Below the pieces are notes generated by a model that did not search any database, was not told where the DNA came from, and was given only the letters and a program-made list of their open reading frames with translations. Of a DNA stretch of 64,000 nucleotides, positions 45,201 through 58,139 are shown in pieces; position 1 is the stretch's first letter; each line of letters starts with the position of its first letter. The position numbers were made by a program, and so were the translations under genes. The DNA comes from Hermatobates lingyangjiaoensis (Eukaryota; Arthropoda; Insecta; Hemiptera; Hermatobatidae), in the NCBI GenBank assembly GCA_026182355.1, contig JAPFBL010000068.1, positions 434,001-498,000 on the forward strand, read 5' to 3'.

Positions 45201-46995
45201 ATAAAGACAAAAGTAAAATAAAATATTATGAAGCATGAATGACAACTTTAAGAAACTTCTAATAGGAAAGCTTTTCAAAATCTGGAAATACATTTTTTTT
45301 CTATGAGAACTGTGGACGATTCGGTAATGAATCCACTTTTTAAGAAAAGGCTAATAATAGCTTAATAATGAATAAAAAAGTGTCACAAACGTCTCTTGTA
45401 ATCACTACCAAAATATGTCACTGTTTTTCTTGTTGTTCTTGGTTACCAGCTGGCTGGCAGGTAGACCAGCTGCCACAGAACTATACTTACAGTAAAGTAG
45501 GAATGCACAAAATTGTGCTATTCGGTAATATAAAAATTTATATGTGTGTTATTAGAGTTATTTAAAGTGGTAAATATAATTGTTAATAAGAGTTGTAAGT
45601 AATGTAAAGTAATAGGCTAATGATGTAATGGTTGACTGAGTTGTAATGATATTTACGAATGATTGCAAATTGTTTTCTGTGGTTTTGGATTTGAAGGTCA
45701 GAGAGAAGTGGCGTGAATGCAGATGGCTTGTTTCTACCCATCTCCTACCCTCTTCTCTTCACTGTGATAATTAGCATTCAAATTAGAAAATTAAATTTGA
45801 ATTACAATGGAATGTTGGACGAGGCAATAACTAAGTAGGAATTAAATTATTCCGTGTCTGAGAATTGTTAGCAGTGGAGGAGAGTTGTGGGGTAGATTTA
45901 TGCAGTACTGTCACCGACACTGGGCCAGACGGAATACATTTGCACACATGCTGCACTCTCGACGGTCACCGGCCGCGCACAGCCCTATTAATCACCTCTG
46001 CCACTTTGTCACTGCCCTTATGACGCCTTTCAAATCATATGTCAAGCTTATTTAAAAATAACTTATCAAATAAAAGTCAACTAACTAGCCATCAATATTT
46101 TCTCCCAAAATAATCATCCTCCTTCTTACATGAGAGGTTGAGATCTCCTGTAGACTGATTCTATCCCTACCACTCACTTCTAGCTACCCATTATCCATAA
46201 ATGTACCATCAACTACATGCATTATTATTACTAGTTTAAAATGATTCAAGCTGTTGATGAACACTGTTGGAATTATTAAAGTGCTTTCTCATTTACTTAC
46301 TGCATTTTTGTTCATGCAGAACTGCAGTGGTTGATTACACATATAACACCATTCATAATTCTACTATATTTCTTCTTTCATAAACTGCTCTCTTTATTCA
46401 GTTTCCAATCATTTATTACTATTTTTTTTTCCTTATATGACTACACTAACACCTTATTTACAGCTTATCTAAATGCTGCACACTACGTTTTTGAAAACAG
46501 TTTTGTTTAAAAAAATAATGAAATGGTTTGAATGTTATTCCCATAGGTGTTTAACACGAAACCTGACGTGTAGGTGTAAATAAGCTATAAGCACTTCTTG
46601 ATACCAGTCAGTGTTACCATTTAATATTACGCTGATGAATATAATATACTTCAATTATTGTTAGTATCACACTGGCTGTTAAGAAAGGTGAAAGAAGAAT
46701 GTACAATCATACTTTGTGTACCATTTGTTACTCAATCTGTGTTGATAAAAAAAAATCAATAAACTTAATCGAAAATACTCTATGAAAATGTAAGTAATTC
46801 CTAAATAGGTGGAGAGAGTAAGAATACGCGAGGTAAGGTTGCCTATTCTTTATTAGTGCTTACTATTTTAAGTTATGCTTTTTAAATATATCTTTTTAAA
46901 CACCATATCTTTATCTGCTAAAATAAGGTAACATAATATGTTGTGGTTATAACATAGACAAATATAAAAACAACTATAAGTAACATAAGGAACAA
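45201..46995. other. Non-coding interval with a GC-rich patch
   Basis: No supported gene. At 45890-46030 a conspicuously GC-rich, non-repetitive block (with CACCGGCCGCGCACAGCC) stands out; it might be a regulatory element or an unrecognised exon. The rest is AT-rich. Confidence 0.4.
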
Positions 46996-47607
46996 AGATG
47001 GGTTTCTTGAGGTCTAAAGAAATGACACTCCTGTTTATACGCCGAAGTTTCGCCAAAAATTGTTTGGCATTTTCAAGGCTAAAAACAATTTATTAACAAC
47101 ACATGTAGTGAAAACAAATACATCCAAGGAATATCAACGAACACAAAACAAAAAACTAAACCATAATACACCAAAATACAGTAAAAGGAAAACTATAAAA
47201 TAGCGAATATTATTGTTTTTTTAAAAAAAACATGTGTTGTTTAAAGATAATTAAGAATTATTAATTATTAATGCCAAATCTGTTTGTCTGTTTAAAATTT
47301 TGTTTTGGCCTTAATAGTTAATAATACTTAATTATGTTTAAACAACACATGGTTTTTTTTTAAAAAAAACAATAACACTCGCTATTTTGTGGTTTTTGTT
47401 TTACTGTATTTTGGTGTATTATGGTTTGGTTTTTGTGTTTTTTTCTTGTTTATTGGTTGATTATCCGTGGATGTATTTGTTTTCACTACATATATCGTTA
47501 ATAAATTGTTTTTAACCTTGAAAATGCCAAACAATTTTTGACGAAACTTCGGCGTATAAAAAGGAGTGTAATTTCTTTAGACCAAAATCCTCAAGAAACC
47601 CATCTTT
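46996..47607. repeat. Fold-back element, second full member of the 17.4-kb family
   Basis: Left arm about 46996-47268 and right arm about 47318-47607 are reverse complements. Both arms contain TTGAAAATGCCAAACAATTT followed by a GAAAC block (47041-47079 minus; 47516-47553 plus). The order of blocks matches 17401-18131, although the loop differs. Confidence 0.8.
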
Positions 47608-47639
47608 GAACTTTAAAAATCACTGATCGAGAAGCTATA

Positions 47640-49070
47640 TCGATATAACTTACATATAGAGGAAGTCATGTATTAATGTATAATGTAAACAGTATAATAT
47701 AAACAAAAATTGAGATAGTTTCATATAAATAAATTAGAACACAAATAATAATTGCTGAAAAATAAGTGGACATTTATTCTGCATAATTGGTAAAATATAG
47801 ATATAGCGTATTCTATATTTACTCAGCTATTGAGCACAAGCTTCCAGCACCTCATGGCTAAGTAATATTGCGTCGCAAAAAGTGTACACAGTGATGGCAG
47901 CATAGTAATGTATCGCAATACACTTACGCACTCATGGGGCCATGCTGCTGTCATTGCAAGTGTATGTATTGACGGTGATATAGTAATCCGCCATGACACA
48001 ACTACGCAATGTTGGTGCACACTCACGTGTTACAGAACATCTTTTAGAAGGTAGTAGGGTTGATACGAGTACATCAATGGTAAATTTTAAGACACAATTA
48101 CAATTATTATAAACCTATTCTACTATGTAAATAGTAAACCTATAGTAAACCTAGTCTACTATGGGATAACGTAAATTAATATATTACTAGATGCGTGATC
48201 ATCAGGATTAATTTGTTCGATGGGATTAAATATAAATAAAAAAAGAATCAGCTGTAACTGTATGTATCGTGAATGCAACAGTTAATATTTATTTATTTCA
48301 AACTGTCAATTTAATTATATAATTAACAACACGTATCAATGTAATGTATTAATGCATTAATATGTATTGTATGCGTAATATACATTTATTAATTGTATTA
48401 ATATATGTAATTTATAAGATGATATAATTGTAATTATGAATGAAGTAGTAAAGTTAAATATTAATTATAGTATGAATAAACTTAAATGTTATAATTATTA
48501 CCTGTAGCAGTGAACAAAGTGTGTAAAACATTTCTAAAAGCAGTTTCCATGATGGCATCTTTGTAGGCAAATATTCTTTCTCCTTGAAAAGTAATTTCAT
48601 TCATTTGAATAATATAATTGGTGGAGAATGGAAGGAAGGGGAGAGGTCCTTAAAGGAGCAAGTAATTAAAGAGAACACTCTCGTGGGACTGACATAGAGA
48701 GAAGGGGGCACACTGCTTAGCACTTCTTGAAGAAATCACTTCTCTCTGTTAATTTTGTAGTAAATTGTTGAATTAGATGTCCTTTTTAATGAAATATGTC
48801 CCTGCTTTAAAAGCAGACATATTTCTCGAAGTATGTCTCTTAAAGTATATTTGTTACTTGATATATTTCTCAGATGATAATGACTTTGACTTCTTGAAGT
48901 CTCTTATGTATTTAAAGTGTGGATTATTTGTTACCTAGCAACCATTTCAGTTATCGGTGCTAAATTCTACTAATGCTAAACATCTTTATTATAGGGTCCA
49001 TGCTATATAGGTTCTTCTAAACTTTGCAAGTTTATTATACTTAACGAGTACCTGATATTGTGCACATTAG
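47640..49070. other. Non-coding interval
   Basis: No supported gene. Around 47840-48040 short similar words (CACTCATGGGGCC, CGCAATACAC, GTGTACACAGTGATGGC) hint at a decayed tandem repeat. A GC-richer patch is at 48630-48720. Confidence 0.4.
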
Positions 49071-49073
49071 GTT

Positions 49074-49585
49074 TATATACTCTCAAAGTGCACGAGTAGG
49101 CTTGTGGAATCTTACTCCCAAAGTGTGGGAGTGTGCTCGAGAATTCATCTGCTCCAAAAGTGCATGAGTATTCTCGAGGCATACTTTGTATCCTTCCAAA
49201 GTGCACGAGTATGATCGTGACATTCGTGTACTCTCAAAGAGTACGAGTATGCTTGGGACATTTGTATACTCTTTAAGAATGCGAATCTGCGTGGGACATT
49301 TGTATACTCTCAAAAAAAGTGCACGAGTATGTTTGAGACCTTTGTATACTCTCAAAGTAAGCGAGTTTGTTTGAGATCTTTGTATATTCTTAAAATGCAC
49401 GAGTATTCTCGTGACATTTGTATACTCTCAAAGAATGCTAACCTGCGTGGGGCATTTGTATACTCTCCAAGTGCACGAGTATGTTTGAGACGTTTATATA
49501 CTCTCACTCAAAGTGTACGAGTGCGTTTGAGATGCTTGTATACTCTCAAAGTACACCAGTATGCTCGTGATTTATATGTTTGCTA
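49074..49585. repeat. Minisatellite, about 13 units of about 38 bp
   Basis: Each unit reads roughly TATACTCTCAAAGTGCACGAGTATG, then a variable GTTTGAGACATTTG part. Units differ by substitutions and small indels. Both strands are open over long stretches because the unit lacks stops, giving spurious repetitive frames. Confidence 0.88.
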
Positions 49586-49953
49586 GGGATGGAGCAACAA
49601 GATATATTTTATATCTGGTACTCAAACGTCTTGAGTGATGACCACTTGAAAAACCAGACTAATTTAAATTAAAATTATCTGTTTATCCTACAAATATTCT
49701 AATGAAATAGTTTTATTCAAAAAAATTGCTTCTAAAAATACCGAATCAATAAAATAAATATAATAACTATCACTCTTAAAAATCTAACATAAGCCTGCAC
49801 TTTCATTTACTTAGGTCACATTTTGCAACGTCCAGGATGCATTTTATTAATGTGTAAGACAAAAAAAGGGTATATTTCTAAATTTTTATGTGGATTTCTA
49901 ATATAATTAATTAAAAAAAACATGATCATTAACATATTTGAAATAAATGAGTT

Positions 49954-49955
<2 letters not shown>

Positions 49956-50013
<58 letters not shown>

Positions 50014-50170
50014 GTTACAGCTAGAGAACACAAGAAAAAGGACGAACACTCACGAATCTCGATAATTTCGGCGTCTTGCCGTCTTCAGGAAGATAGAAAG
50101 AAAGAAAATAAAAGGAGAAAGAATGAAGGAACGGAGACGTAAATGCGTCCACTGGCCGATGCAAACTCAT

Positions 50171-50206
<36 letters not shown>

Positions 50207-50217
50207 ATATATATATA
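49956..50217. repeat. (TA)n tracts bracketing a CTGAAGA...GAAA repeat
   Basis: (TA)n occupies about 49956-50007 and 50172-50217. Between them, on the minus strand, lie CTGAAGA (50088-50082), a 12-base self-complementary spacer (GGC...GCC) and GAAA (50069-50066). This is one of the TA-tailed repeat loci. Confidence 0.75.
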
Positions 50218-50455
50218 AGTTATATCAATTAATTATTCATACTTTCTAGTCATTTCAGATGAATGTTTTTAAAATTTTATTTTAGATATATGAGTGATAC
50301 TTAAAATAGTTCTTAAATTGAAAGTTATTTTAATATTATGTCTACTTGCGATTTATAATGGTTATATAACTAGCTCAATAGATTCGATACAGCATGTAAT
50401 ATACTATATGAAAAATGGTATAAAATAAAAATAGTGTAGTATACGTTTAGGTACC

Positions 50456-50631
50456 ATGAGTATGGACTGGAACTTGTATGAACTGATCAGCTGTGTGGAC
50501 TGATGTTTCAGTATCAGCACTATGGAATGGTACACGTTTTGGAATTACAATTAGTGACTTTAGTTGTAACTACAGTATGGAATACTCTTTGGTCAACAAT
50601 ATGGACTGGTATTCGTATCGGTATCAGCAGT
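50456..50631. repeat. Degenerate edge of the 83-bp satellite
   Basis: Diverged relatives of the satellite unit (TATGGACTGGTAT-type words with GTATCAGCA) precede the clean array; a similar degenerate zone follows it at 52620-52760. Confidence 0.6.
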
Positions 50632-52619
50632 ATGAATTGCTACTATATACTGTTCTGGAGTTAGGACTCCTAGTTTTGGCAGTTAGGACTACTCTCTGTA
50701 TCTGTATCAGCAATATGAATTGATACTCCATACTGTTCTGGAGCAGGACTCCTAGTTTTGGCAGTTAGAACTACTCCCTGTATCGGTATCAGCTGTATGA
50801 ATTGATACTCCATACTGTTCTGGAGTTAGGACTCCTAGTTTTGGCAGTTAGGACTACTCTCTGTATCTGTATCAGCAATATGAATTGATACTCCATACTG
50901 TTCTGGAGCAGGACTCCTAGTTTTGGCAGTTAGAACTACTCCCTGTATCGGTATCAGCTGTATGAATTGATACTCCATACTGTTCTGGAGTTAGGGCTCC
51001 TAGTTTTGGCAGTTAGGATACTCTCTGTATCTGTATCAGCAGTATGAATTGCTACTATATACTGTTCTGGAGTTAGGACTCCTAGTTTTGGCAGTTAGGA
51101 CTACTCTCTGTATCTGTATCAGCAATATGAATTGATACTCCATACTGTTCTGGAGCAGGACTCCTAGTTTTGGCAGTTAGAAGTACTCCCTGTATCGGTA
51201 TCAGCTGTATGAATTGATACTCCATACTGTTCTGGAGTTAGGACTCCTAGTTTTGGCAGTTAGGACTACTCTCTGTATCTGTATCAGCAATATGAATTGA
51301 TACTCCATACTGTTCTGGAGCAGGACTCCTAGTTTTGACAGTTAGAACTACTCCCTGTATCGGTATCAGCTGTATGAATTGATACTCCATACTGTTCTGG
51401 AGTTAGGGCTCCTAGTTTTGGCAGTTAGGATACTCTCTGTATCTGTATCAGCAATATGAATTGATACTCCATACTGTTCTGGAGTTAGGGCTCCTAGTTT
51501 TGGCAGTTAGGACTACTCTCTGTATCTGTTTCAGCAATATGAATTGATACTCCATACTGTTCTGGAGTTAGGGCTCCTAGTTTTGGCAGTTAGGACTACT
51601 CTCTGTATCTGTTTCAGCAATATGAATTGATACTCCATACTGTTCTGGAGTTAGGGCTCCTAGTTTTGGCAGTTAGGACTACTCTCTGTATCTGTTTCAG
51701 CAATATGAATTGATACTCCATACTGTTCTGGAGTTAGGGCTCCTAGTTTTGGCAGTTAGGACTACTCTCTGTATCTGTTTCAGCAATATGAATTGATACT
51801 CCATACTGTTCTGGAGTTAGGGCTCCTAGTTTTGGCAGTTAGGACTACTCTCTGTATCTGTTTCAGCAATATGAATTGATACTCCATACTGTTCTGGAGT
51901 TAGGGCTCCTAGTTTTGGCAGTTAGGACTACTCTCTGTATCTGTTTCAGCAATATGAATTGATACTCCATACTGTTCTGGAGTTAGGGCTCCTAGTTTTG
52001 GCAGTTAGGACTACTCTCTGTATCTGTTTCAGCAATATGAATTGATACTCCATACTGTTCTGGAGTTAGGGCTCCTAGTTTTGGCAGTTAGGACTACTCT
52101 CTGTATCTGTATCAGCAATATGAATTGATACTCCATACTGTTCTGGAGTTAGGGCTCCTAGTTTTGGCAGTTAGGACTACTCTCTGTATCTGTTTCAGCA
52201 ATATGAATTGATACTCCATACTGTTCTGGAGTTAGGGCTCCTAGTTTTGGCAGTTAGGACTACTCTCTGTATCTGTTTCAGCAATATGAATTGATACTCC
52301 ATACTGTTCTGGAGTTAGGGCTCCTAGTTTTGGCAGTTAGGACTACTCTCTGTATCTGTTTCAGCAATATGAATTGATACTCCATACTGTTCTGGAGTTA
52401 GGGCTCCTAGTTTTGGCAGTTAGGACTACTCTCTGTATCTGTTTCAGCAATATGAATTGATACTCCATACTGTTCTGGAGTTAGGACTCCTAGTTTTGGC
52501 AGTTAGAACTACTCCCTGTATCGGTATCAGCTGTATGAATTGATACTCCATACTGTTCTGGAGTTAGGACTCCTAGTTTTGGCAGTTAGGACTACTCCCT
52601 GTATCGGTATCAGCAGTAT
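50632..52619. repeat. Satellite array of about 24 units of 83 bp with a 412-bp higher-order repeat
   Basis: The unit begins ATGAATTGATACTCCATACT and contains GTTCTGGAGTTAGG, CTCCTAGTTTTGGCAG and CTACTCTCTGTATC. Units 1-5 (50632-51043) and 6-10 (51044-51455) form two almost identical 412-bp five-mers: the first unit of each has GCTACTATATACTG, units 2 and 4 have GAGCAGG and CCCTGTATCGG, and the fifth has GGATACTC. From 51456 about 12 highly uniform monomers follow (TTTCAGCAAT type), then two units of mixed type. Confidence 0.93.
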
Positions 52620-52759
52620 TGACTAGTACTTGTATTGATATTGACAGCTAGTCTCTTTGTATCAGCATTTTGGCCAGTTGAATTGGTATCAATACAACAG
52701 TATAGACTGGTACTCTATCCAGTATCGACAGTTTAGAACTAGTTCTTGTATTTTATAAG

Positions 52760-54352
52760 CAGCATGGGCTATTCTGTATATTTGTATCTTTGTTTGTATC
52801 TTTGTATTTTGTATCTTTGTTTTAACTATCCGATTAAAAAGTTGTGACAAAGTATTAAAATTGCTTAGTATAATTCAAAGCCAACGACGTTTAGCACCTC
52901 TCCAGGTAGTGCCAACCAACCTCAGGCCACTCACCCTTCACCTTTTAGTTAAACTTTAATCTCCTTAATCTGTTCAATGTATATTACTTTCCTTGTATAA
53001 AAGAATTATACATTTTAGTAGTTATTCAAGTCCTGACAATGACTGGTGGCAGTTGGAAGTGTTTTATATAGTGCGGATGTACTAACAAGAACGGTATTTA
53101 GCAAAATTGAGAAATAAACAAGTTTAGCTAAATATTGTCTTCTTTTAAAGGATGTTTATGTACAGATAGGTTACTAACAAATTAGAAATATATATCTATA
53201 GATAATATTAACAGAAAAGGATGGATCATAACGATTTTAATAAAGACATGAAAAAATTGAAATTGTTTTCTCTTAAAAATAAGGTTCATTTTAGTGTTCA
53301 ACTTACTGTTCTTACTGTTCTATAAGTGACTACAGCTATTATCGCTTTTGAGATATCCTGTTCACACACACACACACACCTACTTCAATTTGCAAAACAT
53401 AATTTAATGTACTCTAGGGACCTCAATACATGTATTTCTCCTGAAAATTCGATTTAGAAATTTTTAACCTCTATGCAATACTTTTATTTCCCTATATTTC
53501 ATGTAAAAATAAATGAATATAAAAATGAGTAGTTAAATAATTAACTATATTGGTATTTTTAAAAGAATTGGTAGCAAATTTATTGAATGTTTCATACTGT
53601 TAGAAGGTTGAGAAATTGTCTTATGAGACAGTGAACATTTCTTAATTTGTTTAATTTAATGAATTTCATGTTCTAAATATATTGTTACTAAAGAGTTTCT
53701 GCGTTTTACCATATGTGTAGGCTGCAGTGATTTACAAAAGTTTCTTCGATTTCCTTACACTGTAAGAGTAAAACCATGTTTTAGACTACGGGATTTAAAA
53801 GGGTTATATGCCTGCAATATTATTACTGTTATTAGGGGTTTATTCTCATATTCAAGGCTGGAATCGCAATTATCACCTCGAATGATAAATTGATTTTTTA
53901 ATATAGGGATAAAAATGTCAAATATAAATTAATAATCTCAATAAAATTTCATAACTATTATCAGCTATACAATGTCTGAAAAAACTTGCGTTCATTATAA
54001 ATTCCAAACAAACTGATTTCACTTAATGCCCCAATCGTTCACCATTAGGTCATGGTTAATCATCAATCGACTTTGATTATTGTTAGTTATTTTAGTAAAT
54101 ATAATATCTCATTAAGAAATATATTTTTAAGAAATAAGCAATAAGTTAACAAATACTATTATTAAAACAACAAATAGTTGTGTAAAGTATATTAGTTTGG
54201 TAATCAGCGGCCTATTTTTATTTTTATTTATTCTCGAATATTAATGTAGAGGAATGAAAGAATTGCATTTAGTGAAAAAAAAAATCATTTAAGATTCCAA
54301 TTTGAGTTTTCCTGAGTCCAATAAACTATGTATTGTAAATTGGACCGCCTAT

Positions 54353-54354
<2 letters not shown>
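52760..54354. other. Non-coding interval
   Basis: No gene recognised. A short (CA)n is at 53365-53378. Confidence 0.4.
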
Positions 54355-54416
<62 letters not shown>

Positions 54417-54447
54417 GTGTGTGTGTGTGTTTGTGTTTGTGTTTATT
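54355..54447. repeat. (GT)n microsatellite
   Basis: An almost pure GT tract, imperfect at its right end (GTTTGT). Both strands appear open here, which is a microsatellite artefact. Confidence 0.95.
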
Positions 54448-55829
54448 AAAGAGAGAAGAGGATATATCAGAAACATTCAATCTCTCAGACTGAGCTGCAA
54501 ACTCGGTCATAAATTAGCACTTTATGACAAAAAAAAATCCAAATTTGTTGTTTAGATAAAAATTTTGTTCACATGTTTTGATTAAAAGTCCTGTGTTTTT
54601 TGACTTTTATTTTAAAATTAATATACCGTTGATGGAATCGTTTGATAGAAGTAGAAGTTAGTAGAAGTATAAGTTATCTTTTTGGGTCAAAAGTTTAAGA
54701 AACTCTTCTGGTATAAAAGATAACTGAACTTTTATTATTGTGGTTAGTTGAGTCATGTATTAAACAAAACACAGTAAAACATAGAATAAAATATTAAATT
54801 GGATCAGTATAAATTTAACTGGGAGAGTTCCTTTTTGAAGAAGCAAAAACTTGCGACTTCACAGCAGTGCCCATGGTGACTAAATGCACAAGGATTCTAA
54901 GATGGAATTTTTTGGATGTGGCTAATGGTTCTGTGAAATACTTGATATTTTCTCATTACGATCTGATAGATTTCATCCGTTCGAACTTCTTTCCATTCAA
55001 TGTAATTGAAGTTAAATTTAGTAGTAGTTACAAATTATTCTTTCTATTTTTTCTGAAAATAGCCATGAAAATAGACACAATTTTATCTATTAGTGTGATT
55101 TATATTCAATTTTATTTTATGTCTGTTCTCTAACAACTTTGAATTACTTGAAATTTTGTTTAAAACTAAACAGTGTCAACTATACCAATTTCTTAAACAA
55201 AAATCTTATTAAATCAATTTTATTAATATTTCTTCACATGTTCAAAGCCTAGAAGATGTATCATCTTAAAATTATGTGAATAGAAATATGCAAAAATGAA
55301 AGTTTTGTGGTGTTTTACCACACATGCCTGTTACAGCTAGCTATCAATGTTATGTCAAATATGGACTGTACAAACAAGATGACTAAGGGAATGAAATGAA
55401 TTTCCCTTAGTTTGAATTACAGTAAGCTATCGACTATAGTGCCTAGGAACCTTATATTTTGTTGCAAAGCAGCAAAAAAACTAGATACTTCAAATTTTTA
55501 TTCTCATTTTGAGATCGCAAGAAAGACAAAAATCTCTTAGATTGAAAGGGTTGTTTTTAATCAATAAGTAATTAATAATCATCACTAACAAATCTATTTT
55601 TGCTCATGATTCAGAATATCGAACTGATATTTGAATTCAGAGCACATAAACAGAAAAAAGATGTTGAATTTCAATCAATAGGTAATCAAACTATAACAAA
55701 GTAATTACTGTTAATTAAAAACAAAAGATAATGAATGGAAAAAGGTTTGACAAAGAACTGAATTGAAATTAACTAGTAACTGGCACAACTAACTGGAAAG
55801 AGGATGGCACGGAAAAAAGCTGTCAACAG
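54448..55829. other. Non-coding interval
   Basis: AT-rich, nothing recognised; the open frame at 54867-55133 has no known domain. Confidence 0.4.
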
Positions 55830-56290
55830 CAAATAAAATTAAATGTAACAGAACCGAAACGAGCTATTTGGAAATAATTGCCTTTCCATTACTTGTTGAG
55901 GGGTGTATTTTGATATTTATTTCAGGTGTGAAATTTGAGGTAATTGCAAAGTTTGTATCGACTGTCATTTAAAACTGTAAATTTTTTATCAGAGAGCCGA
56001 GCGTGAAAAGCTCAATTCAAGAGGATTTTCAATGAAGGCTCTATAGATTGGAATCCATTGGACGAGAGGCTTGTAATTATTCCGTTCAGTTTTCACATAA
56101 ACCATTAATTCTTTATCAAAATGAATAAATGAAGAGATGCACTGGATCCCCCACTCATTTTTTTTTGATGCTAAATGTATAGTTTTGAATTTTTTTTTTT
56201 TTGATGATAACAGGGAGTGGGGGTTTGCTTTGTTCATTTTTAGAATGCCTGCGAGTGAGCTAATGGGGTAATTAGCAAATGAGGTGTGCT
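55830..56290. promoter_or_regulatory. Candidate conserved non-coding element
   Basis: Repeat-free-looking, compositionally balanced block containing GGTAATTAGCAAATGAGG, GAGGTAATTGCAAAG and several other TAATT cores. Short frames exist but lack domains and splice context. Called only on composition and the homeodomain-type words. Confidence 0.2.
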
Positions 56291-57059
56291 GAATGGATGT
56301 GGATGCTCCAAGGCAGCCTCTTCATGCTTATAATCAGCATATATTATCAAATCTCTATTCAATTCTCCCCACTCCCTCCCACTACACCATTGCCAATCCC
56401 CTTTCTCTCAATGCAAATAAACATATACGCTCAAGAGTTATATCCTACACTCTAAATCAGACCCCACCTGGATGTTTTGTACTCCCTTCAAAGGCTCTAA
56501 CTCAATAACCATTAACTCGTATACCTAGCATTATACGAAATAATATACTGTAATATAAACCAATAAGTTATAATCACTGTAAAAATAACTAAATTCATAA
56601 TTTATAAACGTTGATAAATATAAAGAGCTGTAGGGTTAAAAAAAAAATTAATATTGAAAGTATCTTGTATATTTGAGGTAATCCAAAGAAAAAAAAAATT
56701 AGAGTCACCTACACTCAACTTTTATATAAGTAAACATAAAATGAAACAACCAACTGTTATGTTTTATTTAATGTGGCTACACATATATTTTGATCAATAT
56801 ATATCATTACTTGTGCTATCTGTTATAGTGTTATTTGCTTACATTGGGGGATTCCAAGAATTGTGTCTCCAAACAAAAATCATAATTTATAAACGTTCAT
56901 AAATATAAAGAACTGTAGGATTAAAAAAAATGAATATTGAAAACAACGTGTGTATTTTTTATCTTGTTGGTAAAAAAAAATATTGTTTCAGATGTAAACC
57001 TGGGAAGAGCACTAAGTGTTCGAAACGCGTTTTTTAGTTTCATTTTAAACTTTTTTTCG

Positions 57060-57490
57060 TGTGCAGACGTAATTCTTGAAATCGTTCAATGTCAAAAATC
57101 TATCACTTGTTTACATAAAGGTCTAATAGTTTTATTAGTTACAGGAAACGTAAAATCATTGATCAATCTGACAGGTTATTAAAATTATTAATCTGGGTCC
57201 TGAATCTCATCGGACTCGTGTGCTCCGCGGCCATCCCATCATATTGTACATCCCATTGTTGTAATTATAATCAACTTCATGTTTTGAGTTCTCTAATGAC
57301 CTTCATGAATAAGCATAGAGAAATATCGCTCACTTCTATGTTCTTAGTTATGATTTAAGAAACATCTTTATATTCTCCAAGGCGATTGGCTCACATTCAG
57401 ATATAGTTTGATCAAAGGTTTTTACACTTCTAGACAGTCTGTATTCTTCATGTGATGTCAAATACAGCTTCCATTCATAGGTAGATAATC
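57060..57490 (-). repeat. Intact relative of the 29.1-30.5 kb dispersed repeat (no hAT)
   Basis: On the minus strand the order is GAATGGAAGCTGTATTTGAC, an AAATCATAACTAAGAACATA block, CACGAGTCCGATGAG, then AATGATTTTACGTTTCCTGT and TAATAAAACTATTAGACC. These are the same landmarks as at 29097-29580 plus 30330-30480, uninterrupted. Conceptual translation gives pieces such as YEWKLYLTSHEEYRLSRS and NDFTFPVTNKTIRPLCK with stops between, consistent with a dead coding element. Confidence 0.72.
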
Positions 57491-58139
57491 AGACATATTT
57501 TTAAATATGTTATACATACACAGTTAAATTATCCTTTTGAAAATATAGTATTAGCTACAAATGCAAGTTCAGTTTGAATGATCTTTGTAAACCCAAATGA
57601 ACCCTGTTGCTCTTATCGCCTATTAACTGCTTTTTTTTTGATATGTTTGCCAGTTCCACTCCTGTGAATGGTGCGATGCATAGTAACGAGAAAGAAGGTT
57701 ATTTTTTACTGTTCCAGATTGTTTATTAACTCATTCCAAGTTATTCCCATGTTTCAAGGTAGTCAGATTAAAAACAAATTATTTATACTGTTTTCATTAA
57801 TAATTTATTAATAAATTAATTTAATTTATGATATTTAAGTATATCAGACTAAAACCCATTGATTAAAATCAGAAAATATTCAATTTAAGTGGCCATTTGT
57901 GTTTACTTCGACGCCCCCTGTAATCTACGAGTATGACGGGAATGCTGTCTAACCAACATATAGGTCAAACTACTAATGTTTCATTCTATTAATTTTTTTG
58001 ATATTGTATCTCTGGTAAACGTCTCTTTATATTGCAAAATAAACATAAAAATTTATCACTTTTGATAAAAATGTCAAAAAAGTGATAGTTGTTTATTAGT
58101 CTTTCAATCCTGGTGATAATACAGACAGTGATAGATCCA
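57491..58139. other. Non-coding interval
   Basis: AT-rich, nothing recognised. Confidence 0.4.

Noticed and set aside
49083..49586. Repetitive open frames with YTLKV-type repeats
   Set aside because: Produced by the stop-poor 38-bp minisatellite on both strands; no start context or domain.
49074..52619. CRISPR-like repeated arrays
   Set aside because: Units are contiguous tandem repeats without unique spacers in a eukaryotic genome.
54302..54555. Cys-Val and Thr-His repeat frames on both strands
   Set aside because: They are translations of the (GT)n microsatellite.
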